A stretch of DNA of 64,000 nucleotides from Flaccisagitta enflata (GCA_965153355.1 OZ231126.1:43958001-44022000); one strand, 5' to 3'. Positions 1 to 37,752 are shown, counted from the first letter of the stretch. Program-made: numbers and translations. The notes: generated by a model from the letters alone, not told the origin.

Positions 1-150
1 TGGATCACCGAGACGAGACCAACTCCTCCTCCGCGAGAGTCCCGGCTTCCCGATGGCCGACTTGAGGGAAACGTCTCGTGGCGGACAAGGTTCCAGCACA
101 ACTTCGTTGCCGATTTCAGAGTTGTAACGCCGACGCTTGCTTAAACAATT
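1..150. other. GC-rich possible exon edge, strand unresolved
   Basis: The first 150 bases are clearly more GC-rich than the AT-rich DNA that follows. One plus frame is open from base 1 to a TAA near 145, and two minus frames are also open, so composition cannot settle the strand. No family is recognised. It could be the end of a neighbouring gene cut by the window edge, or simply a GC-rich intergenic patch. Confidence 0.22.
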
Positions 151-1394
151 TGAAGTTCTAATCGACCCTACTTGCCGAGGACCTTGGCCCCAATCCAACC
201 CACGACTCAAACCCCCGAAATACGTCTAAGCTATATGAAAGTTGGACAACATTAATTACTCCTCACTAGAATTTCTATTTCATTGAATTTTAGCAAAAAC
301 AAGCGTCGAATTTTTGGGAAAATCCGCTTCCCCAGTTATTATACAGTCAGTGGAAAAAACATGATAGGTATATAATATACTATATATATAATAGGTGGAA
401 CAATATCCCTCACTATATTAAAACTGAAAAATATAGAAGAGGACCTTGTAAGCCTCCACAAATATTATACTGTTAGCCTGAAACCAATTTACTAATAATA
501 AACAAAATGCTTTATACAAAAACTGATGGTTGAAGCAGTAGTTGGCAATAATATTTTGTTTATAACCAGTAAATTAAATTAAAATAAAAAACATGATAGG
601 GGTGCTATATAAGAAATATGTTAGCCAACACTTCCAAAAGCTAAAGAGAGATATCTCAACTTCTCATTTAATTAAATAAACAAAATTTATAAGCTATTTA
701 AAATACGTCAAAAAACCTACAACCCGAGTCCAATCTCCTCTTTGTGCATCAAACCACTTAAAAATGCCATTAAGTATTAGTTGATCATGTACTTTCAAAA
801 ATGACAAAAAAATAAGTTGTCTTTTTTCTCTTACCCTTCTATCTTTAAAATGCTCTCAAATTTCACCATGAAATGTAATAAACAAATCAAACTTGCGATA
901 CTTAAATTGGATTGAAGATTATTTTCTCTTTTATTCTAGTTAATACAAATACTAAAATAACCAAAAACAATCAAGTACATAAGTTTTGAGCATATAAGAG
1001 GGGAAAACACACTATCAACCATAAGTGTAACCAAACTTTTTAAATACGTCCGTCAGGAACGCATCTCTATAAGAGGGTCTGTCCGTCCATCAGTCTCTTA
1101 CGCCTGTGCAAAAAATGCATTTCTCGGCTGTTTTTGGTCACGATGAGATCTTACTCTGAAACAAATGATCAACCAACATGTTTTGAGTCTTTTCACCTGT
1201 CTGTTCGTCCGTCTGTCTCTCCATTTATATATCACATGATCAATACACGCTGAAACACAGCTTGAACACATCGTTGTCTAGTCAGGCTTGTTTTCCTATA
1301 AAGTACCTATTATGGTTTGTCCACTGACTGTTAATATGTTTCATAATGTCCCATTTATATCTTTCGAAACCATTTCAGTAAACTAGTCTCGATT
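151..1394. other. AT-rich intergenic stretch
   Basis: AT-rich DNA without a credible gene. A short TA run sits near 365-395. A partial copy of the GTCCGTC-rich dispersed family (family A) lies around 1043-1210, recognisable by its 'CTCTATAAGAGG' and 'GTCCGTCC' blocks. Confidence 0.5.
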
Positions 1395-1605
1395 TCGCGT
1401 CTTTTAGTCGCGTGTACGCGACTCTACAACCCGCTTTGTCTGTCCAACTGTCCGTCGGTCGGTCGGTCACATTTTGATTTTAAGATATTATTGGTTTGAC
1501 CTCACTGCACCTGCCCAAATGGTCTAGTGACCTCAAATGTAGCCCCTGCCCACCCGCACGCGACTTCGGTAGCCGTGTATCCGGCCTTGTTCTCTTGCAA
1601 TTGTA
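1395..1605 (-). repeat. Family A dispersed repeat, minus orientation
   Basis: It begins with the palindromic end GTCGCGTGTACGCGAC at about 1409, followed by GTCGGTCGGTCGGTC and, at the other end, 'CCTGCCCACCCGCACGCGAC' and 'GCCGTGTATCCGGCCTTGTT'. The same ordered blocks occur in reverse complement at 59555-59748, so this is one copy of a defined family. There is no coding capacity; a non-autonomous element is the likeliest explanation. Confidence 0.7.
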
Positions 1606-2705
1606 CGTCATAAAATCAACATCGGGCCCTACCTGACCTTTTCTACTTTTTAATTGTTTCTCTCATTTACGTATACTCCGCTACTGTCGTTGAATGTAAC
1701 AGGGAAATACTCGCCAAATTGGAATCAGGTTTATTGTTGAAATATACCGACAATACGTTTCGAAATAGGATTCAAAGATTACAAAAATCTCAAAAGAGAA
1801 ACATATATAAGGTAGATCACCAAGAAAAGTATGTTTTAACATGTAAGGTTTCCGAGAATGTGTGTGCAATGCTACAAAAATATCTAGTAAAACTAGCTAA
1901 CCGAATTGACGCGAGGACAGTTGCGCGGGAAGCTTGACGAAGAAGCGTATAACAATTTTAGGGTGACATAAATAACAACATTGAGCCCCGGGAAAAAAAA
2001 GCGCGGCGAAAGATAAAAAAACTTAAGCTCGACGGAGCGGAAAGGGGTGGTATTTATTTCGAGACACATAGACAATCAACTATCAAGAGCTAGAAGTGTC
2101 GTGAGAGAACATTCCTAATCTCCAACGCTTTCATCCTTAGGGGAGAAATTTGAAAGCTTGTTACCCAACTCGCAACCTCTTGTTTTGAATTTTGGAGGTG
2201 CCAAAAGAGAAAACGATTTGGAATTGGATAGAGAGAGGAAGCCAGGTGGTACACAAAAACATGATTCCGCTGAAGATGTGCGCTCAGTGTGATTTATCTA
2301 TCAGCCAAACACAACTCCTAAACCTCAATTTCTAATCCTATTTCATACAGTTCGATGGGAGCAAAGACGACCTAGATTGGAGAATAGATTTTACATATCT
2401 TCTTTTATTTATAGAAAATTTAAGATCTATTATATAAAGGTACTTTATTAAGTAAAAATATTTTCTTCTCTCAAATTTTGATTTGTGACTTGACCTTGTT
2501 AAAACTTTTGTTTAATACAGATCTTAAATTTTTTATATATCAAATGAAATTAAAATACCTGGGTCTTAGCTCCCATTGTACTGTACTCAAAACTAGATTT
2601 GTGGAAATTTATCTATCCTTTTTGTTAAGAATGTGCGTGCCAATTCATGAATTTTGCTAAAACTTTATTATGTTTTCATACAAAATATAAACTGAAGATA
2701 GAATT

Positions 2706-4029
2706 TTTTGTCGCGTGGACGCGACATTATGACCCGCTCTGTCCGTCGGTCAGTCGGATTGTCAATGACACTTTGCATTTTTGAGTCATTTTAGAATTTA
2801 GATTACTTTGAGTCAGTTTTCATTCATTTAAGTCACAATTTTTTTCAAAATTTTTGTCCTTCACATCATTTTAAGTCATTCAAAGTCAATTCAAGTCATT
2901 TCTTTTTCATTTTCGTCCTTTCGCCCTTTCGTCTTTTCGTCACTTTGTCTTTTTGGTCAATTCAGTCATTTTAGGTCGCTTTAAGTCATTTTGTTACTTC
3001 AAGTCATTTTCGGTTAATGTAAGAAATATCAGTCATCTCAATCAAGTCAATATAATCATTCAAGTCACTTGAGTCATTTTAGTCATTAGTAGTAGTGACT
3101 TTTTGTCATCTTAGTCATTCTAGTTACTTAGGTTATTCAAATCATCTAGGTCGAAGGAGCCGATTGAGCCGATTAAGTCTATAAAATTGATTTAGTTGAT
3201 AAAATTAAAATAGGATTGGCTTACTCCGTGTTGTGCGAGCGGGGTGTAAATATACTAATGGCAATAAGTATGTGAAGCAACAAACCAACCATGACTGATA
3301 GTGACAGCCAAAGAGTAGGACATTCATCATCTAACAAAGAAATGAATGACGAAAAGACTCCCGTTAGAAATATTAGAATTCCATCCAACGGCTACAAAGC
3401 TGTACGAGATTTACTTCTTCAGATATGGAATCAAAATAACAAATTTACTCATACGAAAGACATCACAGTTGTAATAATATACCCTTTGACCCCGACAATA
3501 ACTGACGAAATAAATCGGTGCAAATGGTGGGGGATAGGAGGTTGACAAAGGTGGATGATTGACCAATTTGCGCAACGACTTTCGATAGAAAATACACACT
3601 GACGTGCGATGTAATCGATTCAAAGTGATCCGATATACTCAAAAAGAAGACGCGTGTACCGTTTGGATACTTCAGATAGCAAAATTTGGGAGTATTCATT
3701 CATCCTACATACAAAATTAAAGACCGATTTTATCTTAAGTCCTTCAGTTTTTTTTCTTGAGCCCTGAAATCATCTGAAAAATTCAATCAGCATAAAACAA
3801 GGACAACCCTTTACAGTCGCGTGCGGTTGTTAAGACCATTAGACCAAAAGACTAAAAGACCAAAAGACAAAGAGACTAAATTTAAATTGACTTAAATTAA
3901 CTTTGAATACCTTAAAATGACTTAAAATAGCAAAAAACGCCAAAAAAAGCTAAGCGTGACCGACCGACCGACCGACGGACGGACCGACGGACAGAGCGGG
4001 TTGTAGAGTCGCGTGCACGCGACTAAAAA
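2706..4029. mobile_element. Family A element with long inverted arms
   Basis: The left end (GTCGCGTGGACGCGAC, then CCGCTCTGTCCGTCGGTC) is mirrored at the right end (GACGGACAGAGCGGG, then GTCGCGTGCACGCGAC, ending about 4022). The left arm continues into AGTCATTTT-type short repeats (about 2780-3150). The right arm carries the complementary AAAATGACTTAAAAT-type repeats (about 3840-3950). The centre holds an 84-codon ORF (3291-3545) with no family resemblance. The structure looks like a fold-back or MITE-type element about 1.3 kb long. Confidence 0.6.
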
Positions 4030-4625
4030 TTCTATACACAGTTTTATAACTGAAAGAATACATATTTGTTTTCAAAAATTGTAGTATTTTTAGGAATATT
4101 CTTATTTCTTAGTCACAAAACACAAACTGTAGAAGCAAACCATTTTATAAAAGAAAGAATGAATAATAACTATTTCTTAAAACATTAGCATAATGATTTA
4201 TCACACCGCAATATGTAAATTAGGTCTTACAAAAAAATTATTAAATGAATAAAAAAATCATTTTCCTAAAAAAAAAATGAATGAAAAAATAGTAAAAATC
4301 CTTAATCAAACCACTCCAAAAGTCGAGGTAGAAAGAAATTCCGAATTTGTGCTAAGTGAAGCATCATGACGGGAGACCAGAAACAATTTATATCACATAT
4401 CGCGAGAATCAATTCGGCACCATGGTCCAATTTGCGGTCCGCTGGGATCAATTCCAAAAGGAAATCTTGAACGAAAGGAAAGTTTGCTCGGTAAGCAAGC
4501 ATTTGACCAACTGAACGTGATATGAACAATTTGAACATTGAACAATGTCACGACGTCGATTTAGAAAGAATTCTCGTGGCGAAAAGAGAGGTGATATAAT
4601 TATTAATTAATAATAGACACCTCCT
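4030..4625. other. FRMD4 3' UTR / downstream region
   Basis: AT-rich sequence just past the FRMD4 stop on the minus strand. The first part is presumably 3' UTR. I did not find an unambiguous AATAAA in the right orientation close to the stop, so the cleavage site is not placed. Confidence 0.4.
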
Positions 4626-30237
<25,612 letters not shown>

Positions 30238-30420
30238 AGTTTGTCCGGGATGGCCAAGGGGTGCCGCCCGGCGACCCGCTACTTTTTGACGTAAAGGGGA
30301 CCTCTCGAATGTTAATCAACGAGCGGCAAAGACTGCCAAAACGATTCAGTTTCGTCTTCAGATGGCGGAGCACACAATCTTGTGCTCTTTACATATTCAT
30401 CGCCTGATTATGATTTAGGG
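30238..30420 (-). promoter_or_regulatory. FRMD4 5' UTR / promoter-proximal region
   Basis: GC-rich island of about 180 bp directly upstream of the FRMD4 ATG, set in AT-rich DNA. It contains ATGGCGG at 30362-30368 (CCGCCAT on the gene strand), the core of YY1 sites often found near metazoan start sites. No clear TATA box is seen. The transcription start is inferred to lie here or just upstream. Confidence 0.4.
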
Positions 30421-31800
30421 GACAACATCCCTTCTAACAACCTACGTGGAAAAATACAATCGCATCATGATACAGTTGGATGCTTCGCATAGCAAAAGTT
30501 GGTTATTTCTTTTCGCCCTCTTTACCTAATACGGAGTGACTGATTTTAGAACCCTTACCATTTTAGTTTTATCAAAAATCGTTTTTTAGAAAATTGCTTT
30601 TAAGGACCTAATTTGCATAATGCAGTGGGATAGAACAATATGGTGATTTTCACTGACAGACTCTTGGCTAAGACGGAAAAAATCGCAATTTCTAACATGA
30701 TTTAAATCGCTATTTCCTTTCTTATATAATCAATAGTGTGTCTGAGGGGTCCAAATCCATAATCAGCCAATCTTAATGGGCCCTCGATTTTTGTTTCGCA
30801 TTCACAATAGTATTGTAAAGGTTTGAGCCTTATTTGCATAAATTTGGAATTTTTACAATATTTCATATTTTGCTTGAAAGCTCTTTTGCCAACCTCCCAG
30901 GGGCTATACCTTCTCATCATGACCGATTAACATGATCTGAGCCCATTTTGCAACTCATAAAATCATTTTTTTCGTCTTTGGCGCAAAATGTTGAATAATT
31001 TGATTGTCCAAAATTCAAATTTTCCTTTCTCGTCTGCCAAAATTAGGGAAAAAGCGATGATTTCTGTTGTCATCTCATTGCCCTACATCTTTTGCAACAA
31101 TCGAGAGGCAAAATTCGTTATGAGAGATGAAAAAGGCATTTACAGGGAAGAGATAAGTCAACACGGACACAGTTGGGACAATAAGAAATGTTTAATAATT
31201 TGATTGTCCGAAATTCAATTTTTTGTTCTAAAACTGGTTTAGCTCAGTCCAAAGTTGTTTAATGATGTCTACCGCTTACCACATACTTCATTGATCGAAA
31301 AAGGGTGTAAATAGTGCCACTCATTCTATTCAATAAATGGAAATTCAGACGTCTTGGACTTTTCGCCATATTTACGCTGATTTTTGTCATTTTTCCTTCT
31401 TCTTATTACAGGGGTTACCAGAGTGACGTAATGAACTTCTTGTTGCATTCATGATGTCAAATGATTGACAAATGGTTCAAGATTATAATCTTAATGACTG
31501 AAACACCTGAAGATGTAATGAATTTACTTAATCGATCAAAAAAGCCCCTATTACATATTTGTTACATGATGATTATGGTTCGAGACATAATTAAAAACCA
31601 ACAAAATTTTTTATGACAAGCGTCATTTGGTTTTTTTTCCTCATGAATCCTCTCATCCCATCCTAACCTCACTTAAGAATGAAAAGATAAAACATTTTTT
31701 TCAAATTGTAAAGCATATCTGACCAAAAACGAAATGATCATAGTGAAAATTGGTCCTAGGAGTTTGACAGTGAGAATCACCATATGCTGACATTGTTTGA
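30421..31800. other. Intergenic AT-rich DNA with a diverged inverted repeat
   Basis: ATATGGTGATTTTCACTGAC (30638) is mirrored by GTGAGAATCACCATAT (31770), about 1.15 kb apart. A direct repeat AATTTGATTGTCC lies at 31000 and 31198. No coding frame of interest is seen. It may be an old MITE-like element. Confidence 0.45.
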
Positions 31801-32184
31801 ATCAGCTTTCATAATTTTCTCCTCTTCATAGAATTGCAATTCTGCTTATTCATTTGCACTTTCAAAACTTAAGTTCTGATATTTTAGTTTATTTTTTCAT
31901 ACATCATAATTTTTTAAAACAAATAATTGTCCTTTTTGCAACAAAACTACACAGGATTTTGCTGAATTCTGGGAAATCAATTGAAATTTTAAGGCCAAAA
32001 CAAAAACGGAAGATGAAGGAATTTTGAAAAAAGGAAAATGGTCATCTTCATGATTTTTGCTCCTCCAAATACCTAAGTAGGGTGAAGGAATACTCCCAAC
32101 TTTTGCTATGTGAAGCACCCAAATGATACAGCGGCCCTTACGAGAAGGCCGACTTCACTGCCGACGTATGTTCTCCTGTTTAGA

Positions 32185-32560
32185 TGCGTCCTCGCATCTC
32201 TTTAAGAGGGCGTATCCGTAGGTAGGTCCGTAACGCGAAAATTTCTCGACGCGATTTTGAAGGGTTATTGAAAGAGGACACTCCTATTGGACATCTCTTG
32301 GCCTTATTTTTCTACTTGTGATTGCCTACCCCAATCCTATCCTTTCGATTATATTGATTGTACACGCCTGATTCTTCATATTTATTGCTTATCAACAAGG
32401 CCCACAGCACGGCTACCCCAGACGCATGAGGGTGGGCAGGGGCAATGAAATGAAAGAGTCGGTCAGCAAGGCAAAAAGCTCAATAACGCCAAAAACTAAA
32501 CGGGAAACGGACAGACCGACAAAGCGGGGTAAAGAGTAGCACAACACGCGACCAATAACT
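32185..32560. repeat. Two family A-like fragments
   Basis: GATGCGTCCTCGCATCTCTT at 32182 resembles the CTCTATAAGAGG end. ACGGCTACCCCAGACGCATG at 32408 through ACAGACCGACAAAGCGGGGT at 32512 resembles the opposite half. They appear to be a rearranged or diverged copy. Confidence 0.5.
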
Positions 32561-32944
32561 TCGCGCACTCATACACGACCGAGACAACGGCACAAACGTT
32601 AAATTGAAGTAATTTTCCTTTTTCATATAACAAACATTGAAAGGAAGAAATTGGTTCATGATGGTTCGGGATTGACGATTTCCTGTTTCTTGAAACTCTG
32701 GCGAAGGGTTGAGGTACATACCACACCTTAAACAAATGCCACTGATCAACGAGACGCTCAGTTCAGACAGCGGTAGCCTGTCACAGAAAGTTAATGGTAG
32801 GACACTGATATTGCTTATGGCGCATCTGTAATATACATAGATCATTTAGAAAAGGCTCAAAATATCAACCAAAACAAACATGTTAAAAAACACATTAACT
32901 CACTTTTAAAATTATCACTTTGATTTTTTGTAGCAGATGCCTTA

Positions 32945-33182
32945 AAGCTTCTCAGTTACGGACAGGTAACTCTATAAGAAGCTTTGTCCGTCGGTCGGTC
33001 CGTCCGTTTGTCCATCGGACCGTCAATTGGTCCGTAGTAGTCGAGTCCAAAAGTGGAAAATGAGCGTTTTGGATACTTTTTTGTATGTTTGGGTATCGAG
33101 TGGGGTTTAGGGTGTGGATGGGGGTTGGATGTCCCTGCCCACCCATCCGCAACGTTATTGGGAACCCGCGTCACTTGTTCTG
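32945..33182 (-). repeat. Family A copy, CCCCAC-rich subtype
   Basis: GTTACGGACAGGTAACTCTA, GTCGGTCGGTCCGTCCGTTT, GGATGTCCCTGCCCACCCAT and CCCGCGTCACTTGTTCT in the same order as 16455-16700. Confidence 0.75.
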
Positions 33183-33399
33183 AAAATGAAGGGAAGAAAG
33201 AGCAAGTCAAAATAAATAACGGACGCGATTGCAAAAACATGAACAAAAACAAGAAAGAATCGGTAGTTTTTTTCTCCAAAAGAATAATGTAAATGTAAAG
33301 ACAGGCACAATTGGGAATCACAGAAGACGAGGGGAGGAGGAAGAGAAATAACGATTTAAAGTTCACCACCAACGTCTTCCGATCAAGCAACATGGAGAC

Positions 33400-33960
33400 A
33401 TTTTCTCGTCGTAATGTGAGTACACCTTTTATTTAATAAAAACCTAGTTTATAAGAACATCAAAGCTTTGAATCGCCTCAAAATTAAGAACATAAATATA
33501 AAGGCTTCAAATTAAAAAAAAAATTCTCTTAGGGCAATATCTAGAAAATATCGATAAAACACTTGAATTTTAATAAAATCAAAACAATTTTTTTATTATT
33601 TCTAATATAAATACTACAAAAGTATTCCCAAATTTTATTGTTTCCCATTTGTTTTAATAGTAATTAATAGAAATATATCTTGTATAATTTTAAAAAAGCA
33701 CATTATATAATTTTTTATAGTTTTAGTATTTTGGATTAAAAAAAGAACGCTTTAAAAACATTAAAAGCTTCATTTGGCCTCAAAAATAAAATCATGAAAA
33801 CTTCCGAAAAAATGACGTTCTTATAAAAAAATGCGTGAAAAGGATCCAACTTTGAACCTTCAACCTACTACATACTGACTCCTGCAAATCGCAGTTGGAT
33901 GACAACTGACTTCGGTTCCGAAGTTAGGGTAGTGTCCCGGTCAGTAGGTCGATGCCGAAG
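33400..33960. other. AT-rich intergenic DNA
   Basis: Highly AT-rich, with no recognisable gene, repeat end or tandem structure. Confidence 0.5.
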
Positions 33961-33984
33961 CTGAATCTTCGACTCACTACCTAC

Positions 33985-34665
33985 AGGACATCGGCCCTTT
34001 GGGACCGCTGCCCTGCTCCCACTCCACTTCTTCAGCTGATCACTCCAAGCGGGGCATCGGGTACCGCTGACCATGTGCGATCCTTGGATGACTTGTTGTC
34101 TCTCTGACTGTCGGTCGATCTGTATCTCTCTGGCCTGGTGACGAGAACTACGCCTTTATCATCAAGGCCAGATACACGCTACCCCAGTCGCGTGCGGGTG
34201 GGCAGGGCGGATTTGAGGTCAGGAGGGCTGATTTGAGGTCAGGAGGGCTGATTTGAGGTCTTGAGGGCAGATGTGAGGTACGGAGAGCTGCCTTGAGCTC
34301 TTAAAGGCTAAATAGAGGTCGGAAAGGGTTAATTTGAGGGCTCAGATGGCCAAAATCAGGCCTGAGACTGCAGACTTGAGGCTTCAATGGCTAAGGGGGG
34401 TATGGAAGGACGGAGGGGAGGGACGGACGGGCCGTCTCGAAATTCCCCCCTGTGTCCTACAGGACATCAGCCCTTTGGGGCCGCTGCCCAAAAAGCTCTT
34501 AAACGCCGAAAAAGTAACAGTCGCAAAAGTGCAGCCTAAGTAGATTGTGCCTGAAGCTGAAGGGGAAGCAGGGCAGCGGCTCTGAAGGGATCGATGACCT
34601 AAGCTTTCACACATATGGGGACTTTTCTTTTTGGGCAGCGGCCCCGAAGGAGCCGATGACCTATG
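33985..34665. repeat. Cluster of family B ends and family A start
   Basis: A family B right end at 33985-34105 is followed by a family A start (CAAGGCCAGATACACGCTAC, 34164), a 20-bp GATTTGAGGTCAGGAGGGCT short array (34207-34270, decaying to about 34400), another B right end (34440-34492), and two tandem B left ends (34571 and 34633, GGGCAGCGGC...GATGACCTA). Repeated insertion or end duplication is suggested. Confidence 0.65.
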
Positions 34666-36518
34666 CTTTTCACATATGGGAAACCTTCTCCTCCTCCTCC
34701 TCCTCCTCCTCCTCCTCCTCCCCCCCTGACTTCTAAGCCTAAATTTCAACCTCCTACTCAAATCCCAGCGTTAGGCCTCATATCTAAGCCTCAAGGTTCC
34801 ATTCTCAGTGTCATGGCACTAATCCCAGCCTCCAGGCTCAAATCCCAGCCTCCAGGCTCAAATCCCAGCCTCCAGGCTCAAATCCCAGCCTCCAGGCTCA
34901 AATCCCAGCCTCCAGGCTCAAATCCCAGCCTCCAGGCTCAAATCCCAGCCTCCAGGCTCAAATCCCAGCCTCCAGGCTCAAATCCCAGCCTCCAGGCTCA
35001 AATCCCAGCCTCCAGGCTCAAATCCCAGCCTCCAGGCTCAAATCCCAGCCTCCAGGCTCAAATCCCAGCCTCCAGGCTCAAATCCCAGCCTCCAGGCTCA
35101 AATCCCAGCCTCCAGGCTCAAATCCCAGCCTCCAGGCTCAAATCCCAGCCTCCAGGCTCAAATCCCAGCCTCCAGGCTCAAATCCCAGCCTCCAGGCTCA
35201 AATCCCAGCCTCCAGGCTCAAATCCCAGCCTCCAGGCTCAAATCCCAGCCTCCAGGCTCAAATCCCAGCCTCCAGGCTCAAATCCCAGCCTCCAGGCTCA
35301 AATCCCAGCCTCCAGGCTCAAATCCCAGCCTCCAGGCTCAAATCCCAGCCTCCAGGCTCAAATCCCAGCCTCCAGGCTCAAATCCCAGCCTCCAGGCTCA
35401 AATCCCAGCCTCCAGGCTCAAATCCCAGCCTCCAGGCTCAAATCCCAGCCTCCAGGCTCAAATCCCAGCCTCCAGGCTCAAATCCCAGCCTCCAGGCTCA
35501 AATCCCAGCCTCCAGGCTCAAATCCCAGCCTCCAGGCTCAAATCCCAGCCTCCAGGCTCAAATCCCAGCCTCCAGGCTCAAATCCCAGCCTCCAGGCTCA
35601 ATTCCCAGCCTCCAGGCTCAAATCCCAGCCTCCAGGCTCAAATCCCAGCCTCCAGGCTCAAATCCCAGCCTCCAGGCTCAAATCCCAGCCTCCAGGCTCA
35701 AATCCCAGCCTCCAGGCTCAAATCCCAGCCTCCAGGCTCAAATCCCAGCCTCCAGGCTCAAATCCCAGCCTCCAGGCTCAAATCCCAGCCTCCAGGCTCA
35801 AATCCCAGCCTCCAGGCTCAAATCCCAGCCTCCAGGCTCAAATCCCAGCCTCCAGGCTCAAATCCCAGCCTCCAGGCTCAAATCCCAGCCTCCAGGCTCA
35901 AATCCCAGCCTCCAGGCTCAAATCCCAGCCTCCAGGCTCAAATCCCAGCCTCCAGGCTCAAATCCCAGCCTCCAGGCTCAAATCCCAGCCTCCAGGCTCA
36001 AATCCCAGCCTCCAGGCTCAAATCCCAGCCTCCAGGCTCAAATCCCAGCCTCCAGGCTCAAATCCCAGCCTCCAGGCTCAAATCCCAGCCTCCAGGCTCA
36101 ACTCCCAGCCTCCAGGCTCAAATCCCAGCCTCCAGGCTCAAATCCCAGCCTCCAGGCTCAAATCCCAGCCTCCAGGCTCAAATCCCAGCCTCCAGGCTCA
36201 AATCCCAGCCTCCAGGCTCAAATCCCAGCCTCCAGGCTCAAATCCCAGCCTCCAGGCTCAAATCCCAGCCACTAGGCTCCAATTTTAGCCTTGAGACTCC
36301 AATCCCAGCCTCCAGGCTCCAATCCCAGCCCTAAAGCCCGAATACCAGTGCCAGGGCTCCAATCCCAGCCTCAAGGCTCCAACCCCAGCTCTGAGGCTCC
36401 GCATCATGGCTCCAATTACAACCTCATGGCTCCCATCCCTTCCTTGGGGCTAAAATCCCGCCTGAATACTCAATTTCTAGCCAAGCATAGGTCATCGGCT
36501 TCTTTGGGGCCGCTGCCC
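34633..36518. mobile_element. Family B element: TIRs around a 20-bp minisatellite
   Basis: Left end GGGCAGCGGCCCCGAAGGAG...CGATGACCTATGC (34633-34665) and right end GCATAGGTCATCGG...GGGGCCGCTGCCC (36485-36518) are inverted copies of about 34 bp. Inside are a (CTC)n run (34686-34721), divergent units, the homogeneous 20-bp array and divergent units again. No transposase is present. Confidence 0.72.
34821..36260. repeat. 20-bp minisatellite, 72 near-perfect copies
   Basis: The unit AATCCCAGCCTCCAGGCTCA is repeated 72 times in 1440 bp with only isolated changes (near 35602 and 36102, and in the final unit). All plus frames are free of stops because the unit has none in any phase, which gives a spurious 541-codon ORF. 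The extreme homogeneity means recent expansion or active homogenisation, or an assembly effect. Confidence 0.97.
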
Positions 36519-36701
36519 CTGTCACCTTCACATCTAACATTCACTAAGGGGCAACGGGTACTGCTGACCATTGACGCTTGTGCGACTATTCTCTTCTTCC
36601 TCCTCCTCCTCCATCCCTACCCCCTCAAATCCCAGCCTTGAGGCCAAAATTCCAGTCTTGAGGCCAAAATCGCAGCCTTGAGGCCAAAATCCTAGCCTCA
36701 T

Positions 36702-37455
36702 GCAGCTGGGTATCCTACGATTCTAAGAAACCTAGGATTCTGGGTTAGAAAGCTTACGTTTCTAGGTTTCCTAGCTGATTTTACAAAGGGAAAGTAAGTC
36801 TTTTCATCATAACCCAAAAAGCGCTGCTCCGATTTTTCTCCATTCTTGGGTGATTGTCCATGATGGCACAACATCCAGATGCCATAAAAGAATAGCATCG
36901 CCACTCCGCTGTAAATAGATTAAAGATGTGAATGAAAAAATCCTACCTACGTTTCTTAGGTTTCTAGGTTTTCTAGGAAAATGTTGCTTATGTTTCTTAG
37001 AATTCTAGATTTCCAAGGATTTAGAATATCAGCAAGAATAGAAATTTTTTCTTCTTTGTACATCTGTTGCTCCTTTCATTGGTTGATTCACTTTTTTGTT
37101 AGAAAAGATTTTCATTTTCACTGACATTGTTAGTCTTGGAAAACCTAGAATTCTAAGAAACCTATGCAAAATCTTCTTAGAAAACATAGAAACGTAAGAA
37201 ACCTAGGTAAAAATTTTTCTTTCACTTTTTCCACCAACTTAGAGTAGAGTGGCGACGCTATTATTCTACGGCATCAGGATGTCTTCCCGTTGTTAGTAAC
37301 CACCCAAAAAATTAGGAAAATTGAAGGGGCGCTTTCTGGATTAAAATGAGAAAAACTCAATTTCCCATTGTAAAGTTGGTTAGGAAACTTAGAATCCTAA
37401 GCTTTCTAACCCAGATTCCTACGTTTCTTAGAATCGTAGGAAACTCAGCTGTCAT
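36702..37455. mobile_element. Fold-back element with arms of about 200 bp
   Basis: CCTACGATTCTAAGAAACCT (36715) and CTGGGTTAGAAAGCTTACG match the reverse complement of 37362-37455 over about 100 bp. Further in, GATGCCATAAAAGAATAGCA (36877) mirrors 37228-37310. The arms together are about 200 bp each around a short unique centre. It lies between family B blocks and has no coding capacity. Confidence 0.7.
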
Positions 37456-37752
37456 GGTCCAAATCCTAGCCTCGAGGCCCAGATCCCAGCCTTGAGGCCA
37501 AAATCTCAGCCTTAAGGTTAGGATCTGAGCCTCCAGGCTAGGATTGGGGCCTTGAGGCTGCGATTTGGGCCTCGAGGTTGGGATTTGGGACTCGAGACTG
37601 GAATTTGAGGGGGACGTAGAAGAAGAAATTTCCCCACATATTTGAAAGCATAGGTCATCGACCCCATCGAGTCCGCTGCCCATACAGGGGACCAACCGGT
37701 CTATCAACCCATCGACAGACCAAAGGATCGAGTTGCGTAGCACACGACTAAA
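37456..37752. repeat. Decayed family B / family A sequence
   Basis: Degenerate CCTCGAGGCCCAGATCCCAG units (37465-37610), a B end (GCATAGGTCATCGACCCC, 37647) and a short A end (GATCGAGTTGCGTAGCACAC, ending about 37752). Confidence 0.6.

Noticed and set aside
3291-3545. 84-codon ORF inside the family A two-ended element
   Set aside because: Too short and unlike any transposase; start context and composition are unremarkable.
34821-36260. CRISPR array
   Set aside because: Repeats are contiguous with no spacers and the locus is plainly eukaryotic; the 21-bp array at 11577 fails for the same reason.
34663-36288. 541-codon plus-strand ORF with a 20-residue repeat, a candidate novel repeat protein
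   Set aside because: The 20-bp unit lacks stops in every plus frame, so openness is automatic; it lies within a TIR-bounded minisatellite, with no promoter, splice or family support.
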